The notes: generated by a model from the letters alone, not told the origin. 64,000 nucleotides of DNA from Lascolabacillus massiliensis (GCF_001282625.1 NZ_CTEJ01000001.1:1095948-1159947); one strand, 5' to 3'. Numbered from the stretch's first letter, positions 17,755 through 27,854 are shown. Made by a program: numbers and translations.

Positions 17755-18975
17755 CTACTTTATATTTTTTAAAACATGTCCCATTTTCTTTTTTTTAGTC
17801 TCCATATAAAAATGGTTATACTTATTTGGAGTTATCTCAAGTGGTACATTTTCAACAACCTTCAGACCATAAGACTCTAATCCAATTCTTTTTTTAGGAT
17901 TATTGGTCATCAGTCGCATATTTCTAACTTCAAGACTTCTTAGAATCTGAGCACCAACTCCATAATCTCTTTCATCTGCCTGATATCCCAGATGAAGATT
18001 AGCATCAACAGTGTCATAACCCTGCTCTTGGAGCTTGTATGCTGCAGCTTTAGCCATCAAGCCAATTCCACGTCCTTCCTGATTTAGGTAAACAAGCACT
18101 CCTTTACCCTCTTTCTCAATAAGCTCTAATGCCTTATGCAGCTGTTCGCCACATTCACATCTGTAAGACCCAAAAATATCTCCGGTCATACAAGAAGAAT
18201 GCATTCGAACAAGAATAGATTCATCAGAAGTCCACTCTCCCTTTATAAGCGCTACATGCTCTTGTCCTGTTGCAGTCTGAAGAAATGGGATCATCTTGAA
18301 CTCCCCATACTCAGTTGGCAGCTGTACAGCTTCTCCACGTTCAATGAGAGACTCCGTTTTAAGTCGGTATTTAATCAAATCAGCAACAGAAACAATTTTA
18401 AAGTTAAATTTTCTGGCCATCTCCATAAGTTCCGGCAGACGTGCCATTGAACCATCCTCATTTTTTATTTCAGCAAGTGCACCTGCGGGATATAAACCGG
18501 CAAGACGTGCAAAATCTATTGTAGCTTCTGTATGACCAGCACGCCTCAATACACCTTTAGTTTGAGCTCTTAGAGGGAATATGTGGCCGGGGCGACCAAA
18601 ATCTTCAGGTGCAGTTTCTTTGCGTGTTAGCGCCAGTATTGTTTGAGCTCTGTCGTATGCTGAAATACCTGTAGTACAACCATGAGTCAACAGGTCTATC
18701 GAAACAGTAAATGGTGTTGCATGTACCGATGTATTCTGAGTTACCATCAGAGGTAACTCAAGCTCTTCGGCTCTCTCTTTTGTTATTGGTGCACAAATTA
18801 ATCCTCTTGCATGAGTTTCCAGAAAGTTTACTTTTTCAGGAGTTATGCATTCAGCAGCGATAACTAAATCGCCCTCATTTTCTCTATCTTCATCGTCAAC
18901 CACAATTATAAAATTACCTTTACGGATTTCTTCTATGGCTTCCTCGATGGTGTCTAACTTAAATTCTTCTTGCAT
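17755..18975 (-). CDS. ribBA: Bifunctional DHBP synthase / GTP cyclohydrolase II
   Basis: 406 aa. The N-terminal RibB domain (about 1-205) makes 3,4-dihydroxy-2-butanone 4-phosphate from ribulose 5-phosphate; [16 protein letters not shown] and the [13 protein letters not shown] segment are present. The C-terminal RibA domain (about 210-400) opens GTP: zinc Cys in [20 protein letters not shown], then NQEGRGIGL. These are the two entry reactions of riboflavin synthesis. No FMN riboswitch is seen upstream, where only 12 bp separate it from the LptF/G-like gene. It is therefore co-transcribed with envelope genes rather than with other rib genes. Confidence 0.96.
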   Translation of the reverse strand: MQEEFKLDTIEEAIEEIRKGNFIIVVDDEDRENEGDLVIAAECITPEKVNFLETHARGLICAPITKERAEELELPLMVTQNTSVHATPFTVSIDLLTHGCTTGISAYDRAQTILALTRKETAPEDFGRPGHIFPLRAQTKGVLRRAGHTEATIDFARLAGLYPAGALAEIKNEDGSMARLPELMEMARKFNFKIVSVADLIKYRLKTESLIERGEAVQLPTEYGEFKMIPFLQTATGQEHVALIKGEWTSDESILVRMHSSCMTGDIFGSYRCECGEQLHKALELIEKEGKGVLVYLNQEGRGIGLMAKAAAYKLQEQGYDTVDANLHLGYQADERDYGVGAQILRSLEVRNMRLMTNNPKKRIGLESYGLKVVENVPLEITPNKYNHFYMETKKKKMGHVLKNIK

Positions 18976-18987
18976 ATTAAAAATCTT

Positions 18988-20910
18988 TTATGCTGTTGCT
19001 ATTGTAATCAACTCCCTGTTTAACCGCTTGATTTCTTGTAAATCTCTCTTTATTCTCAATTCAAACGGAATAGAAAGGAGTCTTAAAATAATTCCTACCG
19101 GAAATAGATACATACAAACTTTTGAAAGTGCAGATCCTGTATCGAAAAGACGAGCATTCTTTATCAGTACAGGAAATTCTTCTGCTTTAGATAAAACTTC
19201 CGGTTTTCTGGAATTTGAAATATTATTTAGTATAATCTCTAATTTAGTTTTAATAGATAAAAGTTCTTTATCATACGATTCATCAGTCCAGTATTTTTTA
19301 TAAGTTAACGGTAACTGATTATTGAAAAATGAATCAATATCATTCGTCAACTCATTTAGAGATACTGCGATCTCATCATATTTAGGTGTTTCAATTATAA
19401 CACTTTTGACAGGATATTTCCTTTTTTCTCTTATAAAAAAGAACCTTTTGATAATGGTTGAATATGTGTCTACATTCAGTATAACTGAATCATTCATTGC
19501 TTTATATGTAAGGAATACTCCAATTGGTAGCAGAATAAATGAGCTGAACCACATTCCAAACCAATGTGCCCATACCCCGTCACGTGTCATCTTATAACCT
19601 ACATTTTCCACAATATAGTAAATAATAAATAGAATTACTGATATAACAATGGGAGTACCTAAACCTCCTTTTCTAACAATTGAACCAAGTGGTGCACCTA
19701 TAAAAAAGAAAATCAAACATGTAAAAGGCATAGTAAATTTTCTATGCCACTCTACCCAGTGCCTATTAATTGTTTTCTGCGTTGTTGTTTTATTTAATGA
19801 TCTGAATAGAAATTCATTACTATTATTTTCTGCTTTTGTTACAGCCCCTTGCAAAATTGAAGATTGTTCGTGAGGTTCTTTGGAAACGAATAAAGTATCA
19901 GGGGATGGAACAATAATTTCAGGACTGACAGCTGTATTTATTATTGAATCTTTAAGTTCCTTTGGATAACTGTTTCTAAATGATAAATAGGAATAATTTT
20001 TCATCATGTTCCTATCCACTCTATTGACGCTATCCATTACAAGTTCCATTGAGTCTATTGAAGAAGATAACTCAGATAAGTTCTTTGACACATAGTTACT
20101 TGTAGAACTTCCCTCGATAACATCCTCACCCATTCGTGAAAAATTGGCATCGTATGGGATTAACATTGTCTTTTTACTGAAACTCTCTCTAGAGTAAGGT
20201 ACAAAATCCTGATCATATCTTGAACTCCTTCCCTGATTGGAGTTTTGAAATTGCTGTCCATTATGCATTGTAAAGATCACCATTGTTTTGTCTTCCGAGC
20301 TGCTCATTTCAGCAGAGTCACAAACAATAACTCTCATATTGTTGAAACCACTGGCAATATCATAAATCATTACTTCATGCAACATACCGGTTTTCTGATC
20401 TTTACGCTCTACATAAAGATTATAACCAGGAATATCTTTATAAAAAACTTTTTCAGGAATATCAAGAGCAGGAGATGCCTGTCTGATAGATATTAATAGA
20501 GAGTAAAATTTTGTCTGTATTATGGGTATAGCATTATTCTGAAAGAAAAATGCCCCTATGCTAATACAAAAAACCAATATAATCAGTGGTTTCATAATGC
20601 CTAGCAAAGGTATACCTGCTGATTTTATGGCAAGTAGTTCCAGGTTTTCACCCATATTCCCGAAAACCATAAGTGATGCCAACAGAATTGAAAGCGGAAG
20701 TGCAAGAGGAATAAGGTTAAGTGCAGCATATAAGAACATTTCACCCAGGACATTCAGACCAAGACCCTTACCAACCATGTCTTCTATATATTTCCATAAA
20801 AATTGCATTAACACCAAAAAAAGGCATATTGCAAACGTCATCAGGAATATAGGAATAAAAGTCTTTAAAATATAACTGTATAACCTCTTTATATGGAAAT
20901 CTTTTCTCAT
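18988..20910 (-). CDS. LptF/LptG-family (YjgP/YjgQ) LPS-export permease
   Basis: 640 aa, much longer than E. coli LptF (about 366 aa). Three or four N-terminal helices (about 15-130) and three C-terminal ones (about 385-470) frame a periplasmic region, as in the family. The central region is expanded and rich in Ser/Asp. A further cytoplasmic C-terminal extension of about 150 residues ends in an amphipathic stretch. The KFTMPFTCLIFFFIGAPLGSIVRKGG segment is the family hallmark. With LptB it would extract LPS from the inner membrane. Only one such permease is in the window; its partner must be elsewhere. A possible -7 element lies 37 bp upstream. Confidence 0.9.
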   Translation of the reverse strand: MRKDFHIKRLYSYILKTFIPIFLMTFAICLFLVLMQFLWKYIEDMVGKGLGLNVLGEMFLYAALNLIPLALPLSILLASLMVFGNMGENLELLAIKSAGIPLLGIMKPLIILVFCISIGAFFFQNNAIPIIQTKFYSLLISIRQASPALDIPEKVFYKDIPGYNLYVERKDQKTGMLHEVMIYDIASGFNNMRVIVCDSAEMSSSEDKTMVIFTMHNGQQFQNSNQGRSSRYDQDFVPYSRESFSKKTMLIPYDANFSRMGEDVIEGSSTSNYVSKNLSELSSSIDSMELVMDSVNRVDRNMMKNYSYLSFRNSYPKELKDSIINTAVSPEIIVPSPDTLFVSKEPHEQSSILQGAVTKAENNSNEFLFRSLNKTTTQKTINRHWVEWHRKFTMPFTCLIFFFIGAPLGSIVRKGGLGTPIVISVILFIIYYIVENVGYKMTRDGVWAHWFGMWFSSFILLPIGVFLTYKAMNDSVILNVDTYSTIIKRFFFIREKRKYPVKSVIIETPKYDEIAVSLNELTNDIDSFFNNQLPLTYKKYWTDESYDKELLSIKTKLEIILNNISNSRKPEVLSKAEEFPVLIKNARLFDTGSALSKVCMYLFPVGIILRLLSIPFELRIKRDLQEIKRLNRELITIATA

Positions 20911-20946
20911 TGATCAGGCAATAATGAGTCACGTTTAACTATACGG

Positions 20947-20954
20947 CAAAGATA
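20947..20954 (-). promoter_or_regulatory. Possible -7 element for the lptF/G-ribBA operon
   Basis: Minus strand TATCTTTG matches TAnnTTTG, 37 bp before the ATG. The -33 position has no TTTG. Confidence 0.45.
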
Positions 20955-20972
20955 ATAAAAACGTATGGATTT

Positions 20973-21359
20973 CTATACTCCAAGCCTTCTCTTCATTTCT
21001 TCAATTTGAGATTCCCATAAGATAATGGAATCCCCCTTTTCGTTAGGTTCGGCAAAATCAGTTATCTCAAGTGTCATTTCACCCGAAAGGTCAAGTTTTC
21101 TTAGTCTAAATTCAAAATAGACATCTTCATCGTCATCTAACCATCTGTATCTGATGTTAGTTTGTGGTTTTATCTGAATGATTTCAGCCTGACTCTGGCT
21201 CTTGCCCCACGTAAAGGTATAGATAGATTCGGTTTCGTCCATTGTTACATCATCGGCAAACCATTCTGATAGACCGTCTATTTGGCTAATCATACGCCAT
21301 AAGCTACTCTGGGTGGCGTTTCCCATGAGAAACTCGATATGGAATTTTTCTTGTAACAT
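20973..21359 (-). CDS. START-like domain protein
   Basis: 128 aa, no signal or membrane helix. It reads as a compact helix-grip (SRPBCC/AHSA1-like) protein: the N-terminal strand EKFHIEFLMGNATQSSLWRMI, then GLSEWFADDVTM, FTWGKSQSQAEII, IRYRWLDDDEDVYFEFRL, and a final long helix WESQIEEMKRRLGV. Proteins of this fold bind hydrophobic ligands. This short form is a conserved Bacteroidota protein annotated only as START-like; its role is unknown. It lies between the nagB-like terminator and the lptF/G gene, so it probably has its own promoter. Confidence 0.8.
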   Translation of the reverse strand: MLQEKFHIEFLMGNATQSSLWRMISQIDGLSEWFADDVTMDETESIYTFTWGKSQSQAEIIQIKPQTNIRYRWLDDDEDVYFEFRLRKLDLSGEMTLEITDFAEPNEKGDSIILWESQIEEMKRRLGV

Positions 21360-21453
21360 GAATCAAATTGTAATTGAGACACAATATACAACTTTTTTTC
21401 ATTTTTTTCTCATTAATGAACTAATTTTAGATTATCTATAACTATATATAAAT

Positions 21454-21490
21454 AATAAAGGGTGAGCCACTAATTGATTCACCCTTTATT
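21454..21490 (-). terminator. Hairpin terminator of the MFS / NagB-like operon
   Basis: AATAAAGGGTGA pairs with TCACCCTTTATT around a 13-nt loop, 41 bp after the stop codon of the NagB/PIG-L gene. The following minus-strand DNA is A/T-rich but not a pure T run. Confidence 0.7.
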
Positions 21491-21530
21491 TTAAGTATTT
21501 TAAAGAATAAATATATTCTTGTAATTTTGT

Positions 21531-23522
21531 TTAGTTGTCCTGAATTGGAATATACTCTACAAAAGCTTCTATCGCTTCGTAGGAGGCAAGACCCAGTTTC
21601 CAATATAGATCCGCAGTAGCTCTATTTCTGTCTTCAGAACGTTGCCAGAAGAGTCTTTCATCATCTCCAAGGAATGGAGCTCCCTCCATCTGAGATTGGT
21701 GCTGAAGTATTGAATTCCTTTTTTGACGAAGCTCTTCCGGTGATAGTGGTACAGCCATTTCAATATGGTCAATCTCCCACTCCATCCATGCACCACGATA
21801 CATCCATATTCTGCAGTCTTTATACCAATCTTCATATTTTAATATATCAATCGCTGCAAGAATGGCATCCAAACAAACTTTATGAGTTCCATGAGGATCT
21901 GCAAGGTCTCCTGCAACATATATCTGATGAGGTTTGATTGTTTCAATAAAGTCCTTAACAATATTCACATCCTTCTCTGAAATTGGATTCTTTTTTACAG
22001 TTCCTGTTTCATAGAATGGTAGGTCAAGAAAGTGAACATTTTCTTCAGATAAACCTACATATCTATCGGCAGAACGTGCTTCTTCCCTGCGTATTCTACC
22101 TTTAATAAACAGTATATCAGCAGTATCCATATCATCTTTCTTCTTATCTTTTAGAAGAAATTTACGTATCTCATCATATTTCTGGAACATTTTGGTGTTG
22201 TCAGGGTCAAATTTCTTCAGCATACTACGCAATACAGATGTATAACGTATTACCTCTTCATCACCTACAGCTATATTACCTGATGTTTGATATGCAACAT
22301 GCACTTCATGACCCTGGTTAACTAACCTCTGAAAAGTACCACCCATTGATATAACATCATCATCAGGATGTGGACTAAAAATTATAACTCTCTTTGGATA
22401 TGGATTTGCTCTTTCAGGACGATAAGTATCATCAGCATCGGGTTTACCACCAGGCCATCCTGTGATAGTGTGCTGAAGATCATTGAATATTTTGATATTT
22501 ACGTTGTAAGCAGAACCATATAATGTTATCAGCTCACTCAGTCCATTGTCATTGTAATCCTTGTTTGTAAGCTTCAGTATTGGCTTATCAACTACCTGGC
22601 ACAACCACACTATAGCTCTGCGGATAAGCTTACTATCCCACTCACAGTTTGTTACTAACCACGGGCGGCTAATTCTTGTAAGTTCAGATGCAGCTGCAAG
22701 ATCAACATATATTACAGCCTCAGCATGTGTCTGTAATACTGAACCAGGAATCAAATCAGTTACCGGTCCTTCCACTATATCTCTGATACTTTCAGATTTC
22801 TGTTCTCCCCATGCTACTAAAGAAATTTTCTTGGCTGCCAGCATATCAGAAAGACCCATAGTGATTGCACTTACCGGAACCTTATCCAATGATCCAAAAT
22901 TCCTTGATATATCAGATCTTGAATCACCATCGAGCATTACTAATCTGGTTTGTGAATGCAAACTGCTACCTGGCATATTAAAGCCAACATTTCCTTTAGT
23001 ACCTAATCCAAGAATCAGATAATCCAATCCACCTTTTTCTTTCAGATTATTCTCAAACTTTTCGCAATTCTCAGAAATCAGATCTTTTTCTACTGTGGCA
23101 TCAGGGGAGTAAATATTTTCCGGATCTACATCAATCTTGTTTAAGAAAGATTCTTTTAACATCTGCAAGTTACTATAAGAGAAATCCATAACAGGATAGA
23201 ACTCATAAGTATTAAAAATTACAACATTTTTAAAACTAAGCCCCTCCTCCTTGTGTAATTTAACCAGCTCTTCATAAACAGGTGCTGTTGAAGTACCTCC
23301 ACTAATTCCAAGTACAAACTGTTTTCCCTCTTTCTGCGATTGTTTTAACTCCCTGGAAATTTCATTGGCTATCTTTTTAGCAGCTCTTTTAGGCTCTTCG
23401 TAAATAGCTACAGGAAGCTTTTCATAGCGTGCCAGATTATACTCCTCAAAGTCGTTATCAGGTTTGTAGTACTTCTTTGGGACACGCTCAAGAGTAATTT
23501 TTGAACTAAGATCTAATCTCAT
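21531..23522 (-). CDS. NagB-like / PIG-L fusion protein with degenerate deaminase active site
   Basis: 663 aa. Residues 1-280 are a glucosamine-6-phosphate deaminase (NagB) domain; about 370-655 are a PIG-L/LmbE deacetylase-like domain. The two-domain layout is the one annotated as glucosamine-6-phosphate deaminase in Bacteroides. The NagB active site is not intact. The segments expected to read NLDEYYP and TGHIGFNEPGS read NTYEFYP (Y106 for Asp72) and KGNVGFNMPGS (K176, N178, M183 for Asp141, His143, Glu148, E. coli numbering). The PIG-L zinc motifs are kept: SPHPDDDVISMGG and DPHGTHK. It is therefore probably not a deaminase; the PIG-L half may still hydrolyse an N-acyl or related bond. It is co-transcribed with the MFS gene 32 bp upstream and ends at a hairpin terminator. 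Confidence 0.9.
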   Translation of the reverse strand: MRLDLSSKITLERVPKKYYKPDNDFEEYNLARYEKLPVAIYEEPKRAAKKIANEISRELKQSQKEGKQFVLGISGGTSTAPVYEELVKLHKEEGLSFKNVVIFNTYEFYPVMDFSYSNLQMLKESFLNKIDVDPENIYSPDATVEKDLISENCEKFENNLKEKGGLDYLILGLGTKGNVGFNMPGSSLHSQTRLVMLDGDSRSDISRNFGSLDKVPVSAITMGLSDMLAAKKISLVAWGEQKSESIRDIVEGPVTDLIPGSVLQTHAEAVIYVDLAAASELTRISRPWLVTNCEWDSKLIRRAIVWLCQVVDKPILKLTNKDYNDNGLSELITLYGSAYNVNIKIFNDLQHTITGWPGGKPDADDTYRPERANPYPKRVIIFSPHPDDDVISMGGTFQRLVNQGHEVHVAYQTSGNIAVGDEEVIRYTSVLRSMLKKFDPDNTKMFQKYDEIRKFLLKDKKKDDMDTADILFIKGRIRREEARSADRYVGLSEENVHFLDLPFYETGTVKKNPISEKDVNIVKDFIETIKPHQIYVAGDLADPHGTHKVCLDAILAAIDILKYEDWYKDCRIWMYRGAWMEWEIDHIEMAVPLSPEELRQKRNSILQHQSQMEGAPFLGDDERLFWQRSEDRNRATADLYWKLGLASYEAIEAFVEYIPIQDN

Positions 23523-23554
23523 AATACTTTTTGATTTTTAAATGATACCATTAC

Positions 23555-24937
23555 TTATATTACATTTTCCTTTTTACTATCGATATTCTTTGTAACTCTG
23601 CCATAAATGTACAGAGCTATTGCAGAAATCAATCCGATACCTACAAAAACATACCATATATAATGTGCATGTTGTGTAGCAGCAGCATAACTCAGTGTAT
23701 CTAACACTCCTGCTTCGTCTGTATACAGACGTGGGTCCGGACAATACTTATCAAGAAGGAATCCTGATAATCCAAAAGCAAAAAGGAAAGAAAAGAAGGA
23801 ATGCAGATGGCTGAATCCAAGATACAAGCCCTCTTCCCCTTTTGGTGCCTGAAGTGAAAAAAACTCCAGGTAACGTGGCGAAATGAAACACTCGGCTATA
23901 GCTTGAAATGCAATACCTATAACCATCATAAATGCCACCGGATGCAAACCAAGCAAGTGATCTCCACCAACTTGTGTGCCTAAAGACATTACCAGTGCAG
24001 AAAAAGGTATTATCAGCATACCTATCATCATTGATTTTATTGCACTATATTTCTTCATCAGAGATGTTACAAAATTAACAGATATGAAAACCACCAATGG
24101 GTTAACATTAGCATACCAGCCTGGAGATGCATCTTCTCCTATCAGTCTAATAACATATTTAGGCATTGTTGCATACATCTGACTCTGAATCATCCAGAAA
24201 CCACTAACTATAATAATTAGCAGAAGTAACCTTCCATTTAGCATAACCTTCATAAACGAACGGCCGACTTCCGCAAAACTCTTTCCTTCACCCTCTGTTT
24301 TAGAAGATTTATAAAAGAAGTATACAGAAATAAGAGCCAGTAGAGTCATTGCAGCTGAGAAGTAATTGAGATATACGAGACCCTGATCACCCATGCTTCT
24401 TCTTAGTGGATCAACAACAGTTTTACCAGTAAATGCACCAATATTCACCATCATATAGAAGATTGAATAACCACGTGCTCTGTTCTCAGGTGTTGTTTCT
24501 CTTGCTATGGTTCCGGAAATTACTGATTTTATGAAAGCACCGCCTATTACAACAAGAACCAGCGGAGCAATGATTGACCATCTTAAATGACTCTCATTAA
24601 GACCGGTGTATGTTGTCACCATACCATATTCAACCAGTCCGGCATTCTCTAACATAGTGGGCAATATCCCCAACCCCGCATACCCCAAGGTAAGCATTGT
24701 AAAGGCGAATATTATTGCTGACCGGAAGCCTATTTTATCTGCTATAGCACCAGAAAATACTGGAAGTAAATAAAGTGATGCTGAGAATAAACCGGCTATC
24801 AAACCAGCTTCAATATCACTGAATCCCCACACATTTGAAAGGTACAGCGTTATAACTATAAAAACGGCATAATATGCCAGTCGTTCAAGGAGTTCTACGA
24901 AGTTTGCTACCCAAAAAGGCTTAGAAAATTTTGCCAT
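23555..24937 (-). CDS. MFS/POT-like transporter
   Basis: 460 aa with 12 or more hydrophobic helices. The N-terminus (KPFWVANFVELLERLAYYAVFIV) resembles the first helix of proton-coupled oligopeptide (POT/PTR) transporters with its ExxER pattern, and ADKIGFRSA is the MFS loop 2-3 motif. The long hydrophilic loop between helices 3 and 4 and the GGAFIKSVISGTIA helix also fit that group. It is the first gene of a two-gene operon with the NagB/PIG-L fusion. By context it may import an amino-sugar-containing or peptide-like compound, but no substrate can be derived from sequence. Confidence 0.82.
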   Translation of the reverse strand: MAKFSKPFWVANFVELLERLAYYAVFIVITLYLSNVWGFSDIEAGLIAGLFSASLYLLPVFSGAIADKIGFRSAIIFAFTMLTLGYAGLGILPTMLENAGLVEYGMVTTYTGLNESHLRWSIIAPLVLVVIGGAFIKSVISGTIARETTPENRARGYSIFYMMVNIGAFTGKTVVDPLRRSMGDQGLVYLNYFSAAMTLLALISVYFFYKSSKTEGEGKSFAEVGRSFMKVMLNGRLLLLIIIVSGFWMIQSQMYATMPKYVIRLIGEDASPGWYANVNPLVVFISVNFVTSLMKKYSAIKSMMIGMLIIPFSALVMSLGTQVGGDHLLGLHPVAFMMVIGIAFQAIAECFISPRYLEFFSLQAPKGEEGLYLGFSHLHSFFSFLFAFGLSGFLLDKYCPDPRLYTDEAGVLDTLSYAAATQHAHYIWYVFVGIGLISAIALYIYGRVTKNIDSKKENVI

Positions 24938-24985
24938 TAAAAAATAAATTATAGGTTTATATATTAATATTTTTAATTAAGCAGA

Positions 24986-24993
24986 CAAAGATA
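24986..24993 (-). promoter_or_regulatory. Possible -7 element for the MFS operon
   Basis: Minus strand TATCTTTG matches TAnnTTTG, 49 bp before the ATG. No -33 box is clear. Confidence 0.45.
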
Positions 24994-25023
24994 AATAAAA
25001 TCTGTCATAGAATAACATATAAA

Positions 25024-27501
25024 TTACTCCAGGTCAATAACAGTTATACCGGCACCGCCAAATTGTACATGTTCGTCTTGAAAATTAGCAACACCATTAA
25101 CAGTTCCAAGATATTCTCTGATAATCTGTCGCAGTGCGCCTGTACCGGTGCCATGAAGTACACGAACTCGTGAAATACCTAACTGTAATGCATCATCAAT
25201 AAAATAAATTACTGCCTGCAATGCTTCATCACCTCTCATACCTCTTACATCTATATCCTGTTTGAAATTGAGTCTCTTCTCATGAATAAAATCACCTGTA
25301 TTAGAAGCTTTGATCTCTTTCTTCAACTGGTTGTTACTCACTTTATCCAGTTTTTCAATATCTACTGTGGATTTTATCATACCAAAAGCTACTGTCGCTT
25401 TCCTACCCGATACATCCATTATTTCACCAATAGACGTCTGGCCTTTTAAACGAACATTATCACCTGGTTTAAGCTTATCATGTTTAATAGCTGCTGATGA
25501 AGATGATATATTTTTTCGTTTCTCCGTTTTATTGGTTTTTTTATTACCTTTTTCAAACTTGCTCTTTGATAGAGGTACACCATTAGTTACTTGAAGATTA
25601 TTATCAGCAAAATCACCCACTTTATCTCTGAAACTATTGAGCTCTTTACGAATCTGTCGCGTTTTCTCTTTATCAGCTGCAGCTTCCTTTATCTGTTTAA
25701 TAGTATTTTCAATACGTGCGTTACTTTCTGCAAGCAACTGTTCTGCCTGTAGCTTAGCCTGAGCCAGTATCTCTTTCTTCTGTTTATCAATATCCTCTAA
25801 ACTACTTTCATATTTCGAGGATAGTTCTGCTAGTCTCTTATTTTCACGACGAATCTCATCACGCTTTCTTTCCCAATATCTTTTGTCTCTTGAAATATCC
25901 TGCAGATATTTATCCATATTGATATATTCACTTCCTACTATTTCAGAAGCATCAGCTATTACATCTTCAGGGAGACCAATATTGCGGGCTATCTCAACAG
26001 CAAAAGAACTACCGGGATTACCAATTGTAAGTCTGAAGAGTGGTTTCATCTCATGACGATCATAAAGCATGGCACCATTAACTACTCCTTCATGCTCATT
26101 TGCAAAATGTTTAAGGTTTTGATAGTGAGTAGTTATTATTCCAAAAGATTTTTTACGGTTAAACCTGTCAAGGAGGGCCTCAGCAATTGCTGCACCTATT
26201 TGAGGCTCTGTGCCGCTACCAAATTCATCAATCAGTAATAGCGATTTATCATTGCATCTCCTTTCGAAGAATTTCATATTCATTAGATGAGAGCTATAAG
26301 TGGATAGATCATTTTCAATTGACTGCTCATCACCTATGTCAATAAAAATATCTTCAAAGACACCCACTCTTGAATTCTCTTTTAAGGGGATCAGCAGACC
26401 ACATTGAACCATATACTGGAGCATACCTACAGTTTTAAGGCATACCGACTTACCACCTGCATTTGGGCCTGAAATAACAAGTATTCTGTTTTGGTTTTCA
26501 AGTGTTATATCAAGTGGAACAATTTTCCTGTTTTGCTTCTTAAGTGCCAGATCAAGCAATGGATGTACGGCTTGCACCCAATCGATTTTTTGAGAATTTT
26601 CAATAGATGGCATTATTCCTCCAATATATAGTGAAAAAGAGGCTTTAGCCTGTATAAAATCTATCTTAGCTAAAAATTCATACGATTCAAGCAATTCAGG
26701 CAAAAATGTTCTTAGGTAATTAGTAAACTCAGTAAGAATTTTAATTATCTCTCTTCTCTCCTCACTCTCGAGTTCTCTGATACGGTTATTTGCCTCTACA
26801 ACTTCCGAAGGTTCAATAAATACTGTCTTACCTGAAGCAGATTCGTCATGAACAATTCCTTTTATTTTCCTTTTATGTGATGGATTCACAGGAATAACAA
26901 GTCGGCCATCACGCATACTCGGTGTAACATCTTTATCAACAAAGCCCTCTGCCTGAGCCTTTCGCATTATGGAATTAAGGCTTCTGGAAATTCCATTAAT
27001 TGTAGTTGTGAGTTCACGTCTTATTTCTGATAATCGAGTTGATGCGTGATCTTTTATTTGACCGAATCCATCAAGAATCTGATCAATTTTTTTAGTAATT
27101 TCAGGATATGTAACAATACCTTCTGTTAGTCCCAGCAAATGTGGATACTTAGGATCCTTATCGTCTTCTCTCTTTAGAAAAGCCACTATCCCGTTAATTG
27201 TTTGCAGAGATCGACGCAATTCAAAAAGTGCGTTCTGGTCTATCCAAGAACCTTCAATCCTGATTCTTATTAACACCGGCCTCATATCAAAAAAACTATC
27301 AACAGGAAAGTTATCCTCTTCCTCTTTTATCTTTACAAACTCTTCCGTCTGTAACAGTTTTTCCAATATCTCATCAAAGTCGGAAGAAAATTTCATTTCT
27401 TCCACTTTCTCTTTTCCGAGGGGACTAAAACATCGATCAGCAATCAGCTGACGAATCTTCTGAAAGTCTATTTTTTGTTCAAAATTATCAGGATATATCA
27501 C
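25024..27501 (-). CDS. mutS2: MutS2 endonuclease
   Basis: 825 aa, typical of MutS2. There is no mismatch-recognition domain at the N-terminus. The core clamp region is followed by the ATPase (Walker A in ISGPNAGGKSVCLKT, Walker B in LLLIDEFGSGTEP, STYSSHLMN signature, TTHYQNLK). A long coiled coil (about 520-640) precedes a basic linker and the C-terminal Smr nuclease domain (DVRGMRGDEAL and VLHGTGTGALR). MutS2 suppresses homologous recombination and, in some bacteria, acts on collided ribosomes. The gene is monocistronic with a good promoter. Confidence 0.96.
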   Translation of the reverse strand: MIYPDNFEQKIDFQKIRQLIADRCFSPLGKEKVEEMKFSSDFDEILEKLLQTEEFVKIKEEEDNFPVDSFFDMRPVLIRIRIEGSWIDQNALFELRRSLQTINGIVAFLKREDDKDPKYPHLLGLTEGIVTYPEITKKIDQILDGFGQIKDHASTRLSEIRRELTTTINGISRSLNSIMRKAQAEGFVDKDVTPSMRDGRLVIPVNPSHKRKIKGIVHDESASGKTVFIEPSEVVEANNRIRELESEERREIIKILTEFTNYLRTFLPELLESYEFLAKIDFIQAKASFSLYIGGIMPSIENSQKIDWVQAVHPLLDLALKKQNRKIVPLDITLENQNRILVISGPNAGGKSVCLKTVGMLQYMVQCGLLIPLKENSRVGVFEDIFIDIGDEQSIENDLSTYSSHLMNMKFFERRCNDKSLLLIDEFGSGTEPQIGAAIAEALLDRFNRKKSFGIITTHYQNLKHFANEHEGVVNGAMLYDRHEMKPLFRLTIGNPGSSFAVEIARNIGLPEDVIADASEIVGSEYINMDKYLQDISRDKRYWERKRDEIRRENKRLAELSSKYESSLEDIDKQKKEILAQAKLQAEQLLAESNARIENTIKQIKEAAADKEKTRQIRKELNSFRDKVGDFADNNLQVTNGVPLSKSKFEKGNKKTNKTEKRKNISSSSAAIKHDKLKPGDNVRLKGQTSIGEIMDVSGRKATVAFGMIKSTVDIEKLDKVSNNQLKKEIKASNTGDFIHEKRLNFKQDIDVRGMRGDEALQAVIYFIDDALQLGISRVRVLHGTGTGALRQIIREYLGTVNGVANFQDEHVQFGGAGITVIDLE

Positions 27502-27542
27502 AGTTATAATAACTAATACAGTTTCAAGCTTTTCTAAACACG

Positions 27543-27572
27543 CAAAATTACAATATTTAAACGAAAAACAAA
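27543..27572 (-). promoter_or_regulatory. Promoter of mutS2
   Basis: Minus strand TTTG (27572-27569), an 18-bp spacer, then TAATTTTG (27550-27543), 42 bp before the ATG. Confidence 0.65.
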
Positions 27573-27822
27573 GATTAGTTTAACTACTGAAGTATCAATT
27601 ATAAAGGTTTCATTCGTATTCTGTATATCATATGTATATTATCCGCTTATTACCGGCTTATAGCAACTACATATAGTTATATACCGTTAATAAACTACTT
27701 ATAAGCAATTGTCAGTTGTTTTATGACTATAAAATCACTATCTACAACATGCTAATATCAAAAGTTTTATGATCTGAAATCCAATTATCAGCAAATATCA
27801 GGTAAATAATGTTGCGTTTTGA

Positions 27823-27854
27823 TTTGGCAAAATTAAAAAGTTGTACTACTTTTG
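27823..27854 (+). promoter_or_regulatory. Promoter of tRNA-Met
   Basis: TTTG at 27823-27826, a 20-bp spacer, then TACTTTTG at 27847-27854. The 13-bp distance to the tRNA implies almost no 5' leader. Confidence 0.8.

Noticed and set aside
22561..23022. 153-aa plus-strand ORF inside the NagB/PIG-L gene
   Set aside because: Antisense frame of a well-defined protein; no independent support.
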